A stretch of DNA of 9,148 bases from the NCBI GenBank assembly GCA_002380945.1, contig DFWO01000185.1, positions 1-9,148 of the forward strand. Reading direction: 5' to 3'. The translations under genes and the position numbers were made by a program. Position 1 is the first letter of the stretch. Each line of letters begins with the position of its first letter. Shown in pieces: positions 1 through 6,410 of this stretch. The notes under the pieces were generated by a model. It worked only from the letters and a program-made list of their open reading frames with translations. It was not told where the DNA came from and did not search any database. This DNA is from Methylococcaceae bacterium UBA4132 (GTDB taxonomy: Bacteria; Pseudomonadota; Gammaproteobacteria; Methylococcales; Methylomonadaceae).

Positions 1-22
1 AGTGTAGCCACATCAGACACAT
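1..22 (-). CDS. Possible start of the next operon gene (partial)
   Basis: Downstream of the cpaE stop, an open frame can begin at ATG (22-20) or at a second in-frame ATG (13-11) and runs off the window edge with no stop. An AGAGGT sequence (43-38) overlaps the cpaE stop codon and could be its ribosome binding site, but the 15-nt spacing to the first ATG is long. In Tad loci cpaE/tadZ is usually followed by the secretion ATPase cpaF/tadA, so that is the expected gene. Only about seven residues are visible, so the identity cannot be tested here. The same bases hold a 9-bp tandem repeat. Confidence 0.22.
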
Positions 23-26
23 CAGA
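9..26. repeat. Two tandem copies of a 9-bp unit
   Basis: The unit CACATCAGA occurs twice back to back (9-17 and 18-26), between the cpaE stop and the left edge. On the minus strand each copy contains an ATG in the same frame, so the duplication could offer two alternative starts for the next gene. It may also be a chance or slippage duplication. Confidence 0.6.
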
Positions 27-41
27 TTTGTCGTATTACCT

Positions 42-1226
42 CTACCAAAGAGCCCGAAAGCGACTAAACAGATTTTTTCTTTCATCTTGAAATTCAATTT
101 TCCCAAGATTTCTGGCAAGTTCCTTTATATCCTGAGCAATTTTTGATTTAGGGGATGATTCGCATAGTGGAACACCCAGATTGGAGGCAGTTGCTACAAG
201 TTCAAAGTCATTGGCTATCGTATAGACTTTGTTGTGACTAACAATGCTTTTCAAATCCTCTATCCGCAAACTATTTTTTGGGTCATATCGGTTGACTACG
301 ATGGATATTTTATCCAAAGGAATATCAAGGTCTTTATTTAAAATCTGAATTAATCGTCGCCCATCCCTGAATTGAGCCAGACTTTGCTGAATAACTAAGG
401 TAATCTGATCCGCTTGTTCCATAATCATACTGGATACAGGATCAATTAATCTTGGCAAATCGACAATTATCTGGCTGTAATTAATTTGTAGTAATTCCAA
501 TAGTTTCTTTAAAGCAGAGACACTAATTTCTCCTGGCAACAAAATATCTGAGGGCGATGGTAATAATAAACTCAAGTTTTCATTATATTTTGACATATAC
601 GCTTCTAATGAAATTGAATCTAAATCGTTTATAGCGGTTAATGCCTCTGCAATCGAATATTTAGGATTTTTATCAAAATTAAGACCTATCGAGCCAAATT
701 GCAAATCAAGATCGACCACTGCTACTTTTGATTGGGATTCTTTTGATAATACATAAGCGATGTTGCTGGCTATAAAACTAGCTCCGCTACCACCTTTAGC
801 ATTGATAATCGCATTTAAACGCTTAATATTGTTTTTATTATAAACATGAGTAATATGTTTTTTAATATTGCAGAATACGCCATCCAGTTTGCCTTCATAA
901 TCTCTATAATCAATAAAGTCATTAACGCCAGCACGGATTGCCTGCTTTAATAAATCAATATTTTGATGATCCCCGATGATGATAATAGCAGGCTTCTTCC
1001 TGTCAATGTCATTTAGAAGTTGTAATTCTTTTAATCCATTATCAGTTAAATTGATAATAATTATACTATGCTCATCCTCAGTATATTTAATAATGGAATC
1101 AATGATAGATTTATTACAGATAATCTGACTTTTAACATCACTAGAGTAAGAAAGAATAGATAGCTGTGTTTTAAGTGTAAGCTCATTATCACCAATTAAT
1201 ACCAGATTGATTTTATTTTCTGCCAT
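42..1226 (-). CDS. cpaE: CpaE/TadZ-like pilus localisation ATPase
   Basis: A 394-residue protein of the CpaE/TadZ family, ParA/MinD-like proteins that place the Tad machine, often at a cell pole. Residues 1-125 look like a receiver domain (D13 near the start, an AGVNDFI segment near 99-105). The usual phosphoacceptor position in the IIIINL strand is Asn59, so it is probably a pseudo-receiver. Residues 138-380 are the P-loop domain. The deviant Walker A reads KGGSGAS (144-150), with Ala149 where MinD has the P-loop lysine, and is followed by the CpaE-typical VDLDLQFG (171-178). The start has no clear Shine-Dalgarno, only an A-rich leader. It is separated from the tadE-like gene by 212 nt, so it may have its own promoter. 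It looks more AT-rich than its neighbours. The family call is firm; nucleotide binding is uncertain. Confidence 0.93.
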   Translation of the reverse strand: MAENKINLVLIGDNELTLKTQLSILSYSSDVKSQIICNKSIIDSIIKYTEDEHSIIIINLTDNGLKELQLLNDIDRKKPAIIIIGDHQNIDLLKQAIRAGVNDFIDYRDYEGKLDGVFCNIKKHITHVYNKNNIKRLNAIINAKGGSGASFIASNIAYVLSKESQSKVAVVDLDLQFGSIGLNFDKNPKYSIAEALTAINDLDSISLEAYMSKYNENLSLLLPSPSDILLPGEISVSALKKLLELLQINYSQIIVDLPRLIDPVSSMIMEQADQITLVIQQSLAQFRDGRRLIQILNKDLDIPLDKISIVVNRYDPKNSLRIEDLKSIVSHNKVYTIANDFELVATASNLGVPLCESSPKSKIAQDIKELARNLGKIEFQDERKNLFSRFRALW

Positions 1227-1438
1227 GTTATTTTTTTAAAAATTAAATTCGAAGAGGGTACTTATAAAACTGCTGCTAACTGTTTTTAGACAGGCTCAGG
1301 GCGAACAGTGATGTTGAATTTATTTACTTTTTTCCGTTCGTGGTGAGCTTGTCAAGCTACATACTGTTTACAAATACTTCAAAGGATACCACTCATTAAT
1401 TATTGGAAATGAATTGTTTAAGTTACTTTAAGCAGCAC
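1227..1438. other. Intergenic region between tadE-like gene and cpaE
   Basis: This 212-nt gap is the widest break within the assembly genes. It carries a dispersed-type inverted repeat (1289-1353). I saw no convincing -35/-10 pair for cpaE. A TATAAG on the minus strand just downstream of the repeat could be a -10 element, but no partner hexamer stands out. No open frame of note was found on either strand. Confidence 0.5.
1289..1353. repeat. Imperfect inverted repeat, dispersed palindrome type
   Basis: Two 20-nt arms (1289-1308 and 1334-1353) pair at 15 of 20 positions around a 25-nt AT-rich loop. The left arm contains CAGGCTCAGGGCGAAC and the right CGTTCGTGGTGAGCTTGTC. From memory, closely similar GAGCTTGTC/CAGGCTCAGG palindromes recur in intergenic regions of many bacterial genomes as REP-like or small MITE-like repeats. 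Here it lies between the tadE-like gene and cpaE and would form a stem-loop in a read-through transcript. It looks GC-richer than the DNA around it. Confidence 0.7.
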
Positions 1439-1933
1439 TCAGAAATTACAATTTGTTGGCTGCTGGGCTTTATCTGGAAGGGTTGGAACAGCACCCAGAC
1501 TTTCAGTGGGTAAGGTGGTTGTGAATTCTGGTGCTGTTATTGTACTACCCCAGAGAGGAATAAATAGTTTGTGTTGATAACCCGTGATACTTACTTGGGC
1601 AAACCTTATAAGAGTTTGGTCTGCTGTAGGTGTAACACCGTCATCCTTAAAATAGCTTACATTCACCATATCAAGTTCCAAACCACCAATAATGGGACTA
1701 CTGTCTAATGAGCCATTACGAACATCAAAGATGGTAACTTTTGCTGGAATTGGACTTTGATAAGGACAAACAACCGCCATTCTCGCGCCTCTTCGGGTTG
1801 CTTCTGTCAACGCATTCCAGACAAACAAAGCCCTACTGAATTCTATGATGACAAACAATACAGCAAACAGTAGTAACGCAACTATTGCAAATTCTACGGT
1901 TTCCGCGCCTTTCTGTTTATGTTTGTTTATCAT
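1439..1933 (-). CDS. tadE: TadE-like pseudopilin
   Basis: A 164-residue TadE-family minor pseudopilin. The N-terminus is short and basic, then reads KQKGAETVEFAIVALLLF. The predicted prepilin peptidase cut is after Gly9, which puts Glu14 at +5 and Phe15 at +6, and a single membrane helix covers about residues 14-35. The segment TEATRRGARMAVV (43-55) is typical of TadE. The C-terminal domain would be periplasmic; Cys56 and Cys162 are the only cysteines and could form a disulfide. The start overlaps the stop of the upstream gene as ATGA, and GAGG sits 8 nt before it, so translation is probably coupled. Family knowledge: TadE and TadF are processed by TadV and needed for pilus biogenesis. Whether this copy is TadE or TadF in the strict sense is not certain. 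Confidence 0.87.
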   Translation of the reverse strand: MINKHKQKGAETVEFAIVALLLFAVLFVIIEFSRALFVWNALTEATRRGARMAVVCPYQSPIPAKVTIFDVRNGSLDSSPIIGGLELDMVNVSYFKDDGVTPTADQTLIRFAQVSITGYQHKLFIPLWGSTITAPEFTTTLPTESLGAVPTLPDKAQQPTNCNF

Positions 1934-2346
1934 TGGGCGAACCTCATTACGCTACTGGCTTTGAGTGTCAATGAATCACTAGACGGATAAAGGAATCCTA
2001 TCCAATTCGCTGGATAGCTTGCTGATACCGTGACATGGTTAGATGCGGGTGAGGGTGGGGGGGCTAAATCTAATTTACTAACACAATCTGGTAGAATATC
2101 TGTACCACTTCCACCACTATTGCCATAGCAAATCAGATTTTTGATTTTATCATCGTCCAAGGCAAGAGTTGGATCGGTTGAGACATCGGACAAATAACGG
2201 GTAGCAACCTGCACTGACTTAGTTAAGGTGTTTAGCTGATAAAACATAGTGCTTAATTCAGAGACCATAAATACCAGCAATAACAGTATCGGCACTATCA
2301 TCGCAAACTCTACGGTGGACGAACCTTTTTGTTTGATAATATTCAT
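1930..2346 (-). CDS. tadF: TadE/TadF-like pseudopilin
   Basis: A 138-residue second pseudopilin. The N-terminus reads IKQKGSSTVEFAMIVPILLLLVF. The predicted cut is after Gly8, with Glu13 at +5, Phe14 at +6 and a hydrophobic helix over residues 14-30. QVATRYLSDVS (46-56) corresponds to the TadE-family region after the helix. Cys73 and Cys88 flank a Gly/Ser-rich loop and may pair. A proline stretch (PPPSP, about 96-100) is encoded over a C7 run. It overlaps tadG upstream and the tadE-like gene downstream by ATGA junctions, and GGGAG lies 9 nt before the start, so the three are probably translated as a unit. The symbol rests on position beside tadE and tadG; on sequence alone it is another TadE-family protein. 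Confidence 0.82.
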   Translation of the reverse strand: MNIIKQKGSSTVEFAMIVPILLLLVFMVSELSTMFYQLNTLTKSVQVATRYLSDVSTDPTLALDDDKIKNLICYGNSGGSGTDILPDCVSKLDLAPPPSPASNHVTVSASYPANWIGFLYPSSDSLTLKASSVMRFAQ

Positions 2347-3593
2347 GAGTCACCACTCCCTGTGCTTTTAAATAACACGATTTTGTAAGGACCATTTAAT
2401 ACTGGATTTTGGGGATTCCACACGCCATTCTGTTCACAAGAACCAGTAAACTCAATCATCACTTTCTTGTCTGAGCCAGCTTTTATTACATGTTCGGTTA
2501 AAAATACGCATGCAGTTCCCTTTCTATCTATTGTTGAATTACCATGTTGTAACCCTGTACAATCACCAATTGGAGCTGACATTTCTCTTCTGTAATATGA
2601 ACCCTTGGCATTTTCAATAGGATTGTTACCCATCTTGTATGTTTCATGAGGTGTTGACGTATAACTAGTCGGAGGATATTCCTCAGTGTTTTTATCAGAA
2701 TCAAATCTGTTATCAATTCCTTTTTGGACATTGCCCCATGTCCATCCTGGTTTGGTATTCAAGGTATCACCCTGTAAACAGGTATTAGTTGTACTTTGCA
2801 ATATATCTCTAATATCTTTTCCTCCCTGCGAGCCATCCAAATCCAGCAAATTAAAATTTCCTGATTCTAAATTAGCGTCTAACTCCTGACAGTTCCCTTT
2901 ATTGTCCGCTTTCTTACAAGTAAAAACCATGCTTCTTATCTGACCTATGTTATAGCCATAACAATCATTAATATCATCAGTACCCAACACCGCATGACCC
3001 AAAGCATCAATTTTAATTGTGTCATCATTACAATTCTTATCTAACGATGGTGTCATCTGTGCACATATTACAAAAGGTGTGAGATTGCAATTATTCCCTA
3101 TTGGACCAGCAGTAGCAAAGGCTGGAACGGCTATCTTTTTATTGAACTGACTTAAAATCCTTATTAACCAAGGTGTCACGTTCAACATATCAGTTGATGT
3201 GTCTTTATCAATTGATGTGACCCTAACAAACACAAAGGCATCTGCTTTTGTGGGAGAATAGTCACTCCAAGGATGTACTGTTTTGGAATATTTAAATGTC
3301 AGTTTCGTCTCATCTACACTTAATAACTCACCATTCCCTGAAGATTTTTTGAACAGATTAAACGTCTCTTGCCCTTTCTTTTCCGCATTGCCTGTGTCTT
3401 TATTAACATCCCTATTAATAGCTATTGCCGCGCTTAATGCCGTGGCATCAAGCGCATTTTGCAAACGGGTTTTGTTGACAAAAACATGACCAAAATCTAA
3501 AGCCAAGCCCATAACAAGCAACAATATTGGTAAGGCAATAGCCACCACTACAACCACAACACCCCGCTGTTTCTTTGAACAATTTATTTTCAT
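2343..3593 (-). CDS. tadG: TadG-like Flp pilus assembly protein
   Basis: A 416-residue TadG-type protein. A short basic N-terminus with KKQRG is followed by a membrane helix (12-33) and the Tad N-terminal signature LDFGHVFVNKTRLQNALDA (32-50), then ATALSAAIAI. The rest would be periplasmic. It holds ten cysteines, suggesting up to five disulfides, and the segments NLTPFVICAQ, NFNLLDLDG and PGWTWGNVQKG, which fit the TadG C-terminal domain. There is no MIDAS motif (DxSxS), so it lacks the von Willebrand A domain found in some TadG proteins. No Glu stands at +5 after Gly11, so it is probably not a TadV substrate. AGGAG lies 7 nt before the start, and the stop overlaps the next gene as ATGA. Family knowledge places TadG in the inner membrane and periplasm, with an unclear role in assembly. 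Confidence 0.85.
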   Translation of the reverse strand: MKINCSKKQRGVVVVVVAIALPILLLVMGLALDFGHVFVNKTRLQNALDATALSAAIAINRDVNKDTGNAEKKGQETFNLFKKSSGNGELLSVDETKLTFKYSKTVHPWSDYSPTKADAFVFVRVTSIDKDTSTDMLNVTPWLIRILSQFNKKIAVPAFATAGPIGNNCNLTPFVICAQMTPSLDKNCNDDTIKIDALGHAVLGTDDINDCYGYNIGQIRSMVFTCKKADNKGNCQELDANLESGNFNLLDLDGSQGGKDIRDILQSTTNTCLQGDTLNTKPGWTWGNVQKGIDNRFDSDKNTEEYPPTSYTSTPHETYKMGNNPIENAKGSYYRREMSAPIGDCTGLQHGNSTIDRKGTACVFLTEHVIKAGSDKKVMIEFTGSCEQNGVWNPQNPVLNGPYKIVLFKSTGSGDS

Positions 3594-3620
3594 TATCTTG
3601 CTCCTGTTAGCGATTGAGTA

Positions 3621-3660
3621 GACATTGCGTAGCTCATTAACCTACGTCCAGATTTATGTC
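3621..3660 (-). other. Possible intercistronic RNA hairpin before tadG
   Basis: In the gap between the lipoprotein gene and tadG, two nested complementary pairs share one axis: GACAT (3621-3625) with ATGTC (3656-3660), and CGTAG (3628-3632) with CTACG (3642-3646), leaving a 9-nt loop. There is no T-run after it, so it is not a standard terminator. It could stabilise or mark a processing site in the operon mRNA, or be chance. Confidence 0.35.
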
Positions 3661-3664
3661 CTAA

Positions 3665-3982
3665 TTACCTACCACCACCACTACCACTACCAAAATCAAA
3701 ATCGACATTTTCCTTTGCCTGTTCAAGTCTCTTCTGAGAAGGTTGCCGATAAGCATTAATTACTGTCTGAGCTTTTCGTCCATCCATTCCCAAGGTTGGG
3801 TTATCATTTTGTCCATGCTCAGGATACAAGGTCTGATTTTTAACCATGTTGTTGTACGCCCGTCCAAAATTTTGATCCACCACAACAGGATGCGAATTCC
3901 ATTCAGTGCAAGCAGTGAGTACTGTCAATAACAATAAACCTGCCACACTCAGCTTGATATTGGCTTTTTTTAGAATGTTCAT
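3665..3982 (-). CDS. Small Tad-locus lipoprotein in the CpaD position
   Basis: A 105-residue lipoprotein. A basic start and hydrophobic stretch (11-21) end in the lipobox LTAC, making Cys25 the lipidated residue. Thr follows, not Asp, so outer-membrane sorting is expected. The mature part is about 80 residues: NFGRAYNNMVKNQTLYP (38-54), then TLGMDGRKAQTVINAYR (63-79), then a charged segment and the Gly/Ser tail GSGSGGGR. The start overlaps the secretin stop as ATGA, with AAGGAG 7 nt upstream, so the two are probably made together. CpaD proteins, which take this place after CpaC, are about twice as long. By position and lipobox it could serve as a secretin pilot or channel partner. That role is inference; I do not recognise a defined catalytic or binding motif. 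Confidence 0.85.
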   Translation of the reverse strand: MNILKKANIKLSVAGLLLLTVLTACTEWNSHPVVVDQNFGRAYNNMVKNQTLYPEHGQNDNPTLGMDGRKAQTVINAYRQPSQKRLEQAKENVDFDFGSGSGGGR

Positions 3983-5568
3983 TGTTTAACTCCTTCCATC
4001 AATTGCTGACCATACTCACCATCAAGACCGCCTTTATTGATGGATATAGCGTCATTTTTTACCAAGCGGTTTCTAACTTTTCTTGATTCGGTTCTGCCTA
4101 GTACATAAAAATCAACATCATCTGGTGCCACAAAGCTATCAGTTGGCAATTGTACATTTTGTGCCAACACAGGTTTAGCTAAACGGGGGGTGACAAAAAT
4201 TACTAATTCGGTTTGGTGATTTAAGAATGCAGAACTGCGAAACAATGCACCCAAACCAGGTATATCACCGAGTCCTGGAAACTTGTTTATGTTCTCACGC
4301 AATTTATCACTGATTAATCCAGCAATACTCATGGTTTGTCCGTCTGCCAACTCCAAGGTGCTGCTGGCCTCGCGTTTAGTTAGTGAGGGTATAGAAAATT
4401 CGGTATTGCTATTGCCTGCGCCAGCTATCACAGAGGCATCGCCTGAAAGTTCGCTAACACTGACATTCATGTTCAGATTTATGCGTCCAGAATCCAGCAC
4501 AACAGGGACAAATTTTAAACCAATGCCGAATTCTTTGAATTCAACGGTAATTGCCCCATTATTCGTACCACTTTGTGCGACTGGAACGGGGAATTCGCCC
4601 CCAGAAATAAAGGTGGCGGGCTGTCCTGATAAAGTCGTTAATGTAGGCTGCGCTAAAATTTTTGCCAATGATTGATCATTGGCTGCATCAATGGTCAAAT
4701 TAAATAGAAACTCACCGCTAATTGCCTGCAAAAATAGCCCGCCCGCATTAAAACTGTGATTGTTAAGTAATCCACCTATACCTGTTGCGTTTGCAATACC
4801 ACCACCGTTAATAGCTCCAACCGAAAAGGTATCCGATGTTTGCAAGGCACTAAATTTAACATTCAACCCCTTAATGAGTTTTCTATCAATTTCGGCTACT
4901 TTAACATCCAGCATAACTTGCTGGGCACCGCCAACACTCATCAGATTGATAATATCTGGAGAGGAGCCATTAGGATCGACTGTAGGTTGGGAGCCACCTG
5001 ATGCGACATTAATATTACCACTACCAGAGGGGTTGCTATTAGCCCCCCCCCCGAGAGTCTTAGAACCCCCTAAATAACTTTTCGCTAAATCAATTGCCGC
5101 CTGCATATTAGCCAGCGTGCTGACTTCTCCGCTTAATACAATTTTGTTCCTCGATGGCTGTACCGTTATGTTTTCTTTGGGGAGTAACTGATGCAACGCT
5201 GCTTTTAACGGAGCCAGATCAAGCACCACTTCAATGTCTAAAACGGCAATGAGCACCCCGTTAGCCCCCCACAAATACAAATTCGTAGTCCCTACTGATT
5301 TTCCGCTTATTAATACTTTTTTTGATGATATTAAACTTGCACCTGCCGACTCCGCATCGGGTTTAAAATTCGCAATTTCAAAATTACCTTGCGATACTTC
5401 CGCTATGTCTCTGTCCAGTGTAATCAATTTGGATTTATTTAATAAAACCTGCACCTTTATCGTTTTAATGTCTTCACTTTTAACGCGGCTCGTTGCAGCA
5501 ACTGAATGATAGATAAAACATAACAGGATAATTGAGAAAATACAGGATAGTTTTTTATTATTTTTCAT
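3979..5568 (-). CDS. cpaC: CpaC/RcpA outer-membrane secretin
   Basis: A 529-residue Tad secretin, the outer-membrane channel for the pilus. It has a signal peptide (about 1-25), the pilus-formation N-terminal domain (about 32-116) containing SGKSVGTTNLYLWG, and a BON-like segment (about 116-165). A Gly/Ser/Asn-rich linker (168-206) follows, then the secretin core (about 285-465). Core signatures are QPTLTTLSGQPATFISGGEFPVPV (308-330), IPSLTKREASSTLELADGQ (393-411) and KFPGLGDIPGLGALFRS (429-445), ending in ELVIFVTPRL (454-463). The linker is coded over a run of ten G (5052-5043, Gly173-Gly175). A +1 slip stops at codon 177 and a -1 slip ends after about 208 residues, both before the channel domain. 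The Shine-Dalgarno is weak, and it lies 69 nt after cpaB. Its stop overlaps the lipoprotein start. Confidence 0.96.
   Translation of the reverse strand: MKNNKKLSCIFSIILLCFIYHSVAATSRVKSEDIKTIKVQVLLNKSKLITLDRDIAEVSQGNFEIANFKPDAESAGASLISSKKVLISGKSVGTTNLYLWGANGVLIAVLDIEVVLDLAPLKAALHQLLPKENITVQPSRNKIVLSGEVSTLANMQAAIDLAKSYLGGSKTLGGGANSNPSGSGNINVASGGSQPTVDPNGSSPDIINLMSVGGAQQVMLDVKVAEIDRKLIKGLNVKFSALQTSDTFSVGAINGGGIANATGIGGLLNNHSFNAGGLFLQAISGEFLFNLTIDAANDQSLAKILAQPTLTTLSGQPATFISGGEFPVPVAQSGTNNGAITVEFKEFGIGLKFVPVVLDSGRINLNMNVSVSELSGDASVIAGAGNSNTEFSIPSLTKREASSTLELADGQTMSIAGLISDKLRENINKFPGLGDIPGLGALFRSSAFLNHQTELVIFVTPRLAKPVLAQNVQLPTDSFVAPDDVDFYVLGRTESRKVRNRLVKNDAISINKGGLDGEYGQQLMEGVKQ
5043..5052. repeat. 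G10/C10 homopolymer inside the secretin gene
   Basis: Ten consecutive C on the plus strand (G on the coding strand) encode Gly173-Gly175 and the first base of Ala176 in the secretin linker. It is the longest G/C run in the window. Runs of this length are typical slippage sites in phase-variable genes, although no variation can be seen in a single sequence. Confidence 0.9.
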
Positions 5569-5637
5569 GGTTAATTCATCTAATGTTTAGTTATTACTTA
5601 ACTCAATACCAAATTTAGGCAATTAAGTTCATTTTCA

Positions 5638-6396
5638 TTACCACGGAATGACCTTTAACACACGTTTTTTATCGCGTATCTTCTCAACTGGCTTTGGTTG
5701 CATTACTACTTTGGGTTCTTCAGGTACTTTGATAGCAGACTCTTCTAATTCGTTATCCAACGGATTTCTTAAAGTCAACTGTATAGTGCCTTCCTGCATA
5801 GCCTGCACCATTATCTCAGCCTGTTCTGGCTTTAATTCCAGCGTAACCGCTCTAACGATAGCTGGCTTTTCTTTTTCCTGAGAGGCTTCCTGATCGACCG
5901 CTAATACTTTAATATTCTGTAGTAACGTGGTAGTGATTGCCTGATTATTTTCAGTTCGATCCCTTTTCGTAGAAAGAACATCGACCTTATTGCCTGGTAA
6001 TACAAACCCTGATACACCCACCACATCATCTACCCGTACTGAAATGGCACGATATTCTTTGGTAATCAACGCAGAAAGCGTACTGCCACCTAAATATTCT
6101 GAAATTCGTTTTTCCGTTATGATTTCATCGGGATAGAATTTGTTCATAGCCACTCTGCCAACGACTTGTGCTTTTGATGAATAAGCACCTTTTGGAGTTG
6201 TACTTTCTGGCCAAGGTATTTCTTTAATTTGGGATTCTTCCAATTTGACACCAAAGGGGATTTCAACGGCAGCGACTACAACGGATACCTTCTTATCCGG
6301 TATTGCTTTACTCTGTATCCAACGGTTGGCAACCCATGCAGCAAGCAGTGCTAGCAACAAGGCAATACTCAGCATAATAATAAAACGCTTGTTCAT
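5638..6396 (-). CDS. cpaB: CpaB/RcpC Flp pilus assembly protein
   Basis: A 252-residue CpaB/RcpC protein, anchored in the inner membrane by one helix (5-22), with the rest in the periplasm. A SAF domain follows (about 38-101: VVVAAVEIPFGVKL, then GRVAMNKFYPDEII). The RcpC/CpaB domain contains YRAISVRVDDVVGVSGFVLPG (115-135, the family signature) and KVDVL, then LLQNIKVLAVD and AVTLELKPEQAE (183-194). The C-terminal 35 residues are charged and proline-rich (PEEPKVVMQPKPVEK), perhaps a periplasmic spacer. AAAGGTG lies 7 nt before the start, and it is only 14 nt after the AAA+ ATPase gene. Family knowledge: it associates with the secretin, perhaps binding peptidoglycan or gating the channel. Length is at the short end for the family. 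Confidence 0.94.
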   Translation of the reverse strand: MNKRFIIMLSIALLLALLAAWVANRWIQSKAIPDKKVSVVVAAVEIPFGVKLEESQIKEIPWPESTTPKGAYSSKAQVVGRVAMNKFYPDEIITEKRISEYLGGSTLSALITKEYRAISVRVDDVVGVSGFVLPGNKVDVLSTKRDRTENNQAITTTLLQNIKVLAVDQEASQEKEKPAIVRAVTLELKPEQAEIMVQAMQEGTIQLTLRNPLDNELEESAIKVPEEPKVVMQPKPVEKIRDKKRVLKVIPW

Positions 6397-6410
6397 CTAT
6401 TCACCTTTCC

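Noticed and set aside
2343..3593. vWA domain in TadG pairing with the MoxR-like ATPase
   Set aside because: I looked for a MIDAS DxSxS motif; the closest string, DLDGSQ, does not fit, so this pairing is not supported.
4283..5509. Plus-strand open frames opposite the secretin gene
   Set aside because: They have no recognisable domains or ribosome sites and lie entirely antisense to a clear secretin; they reflect its composition.
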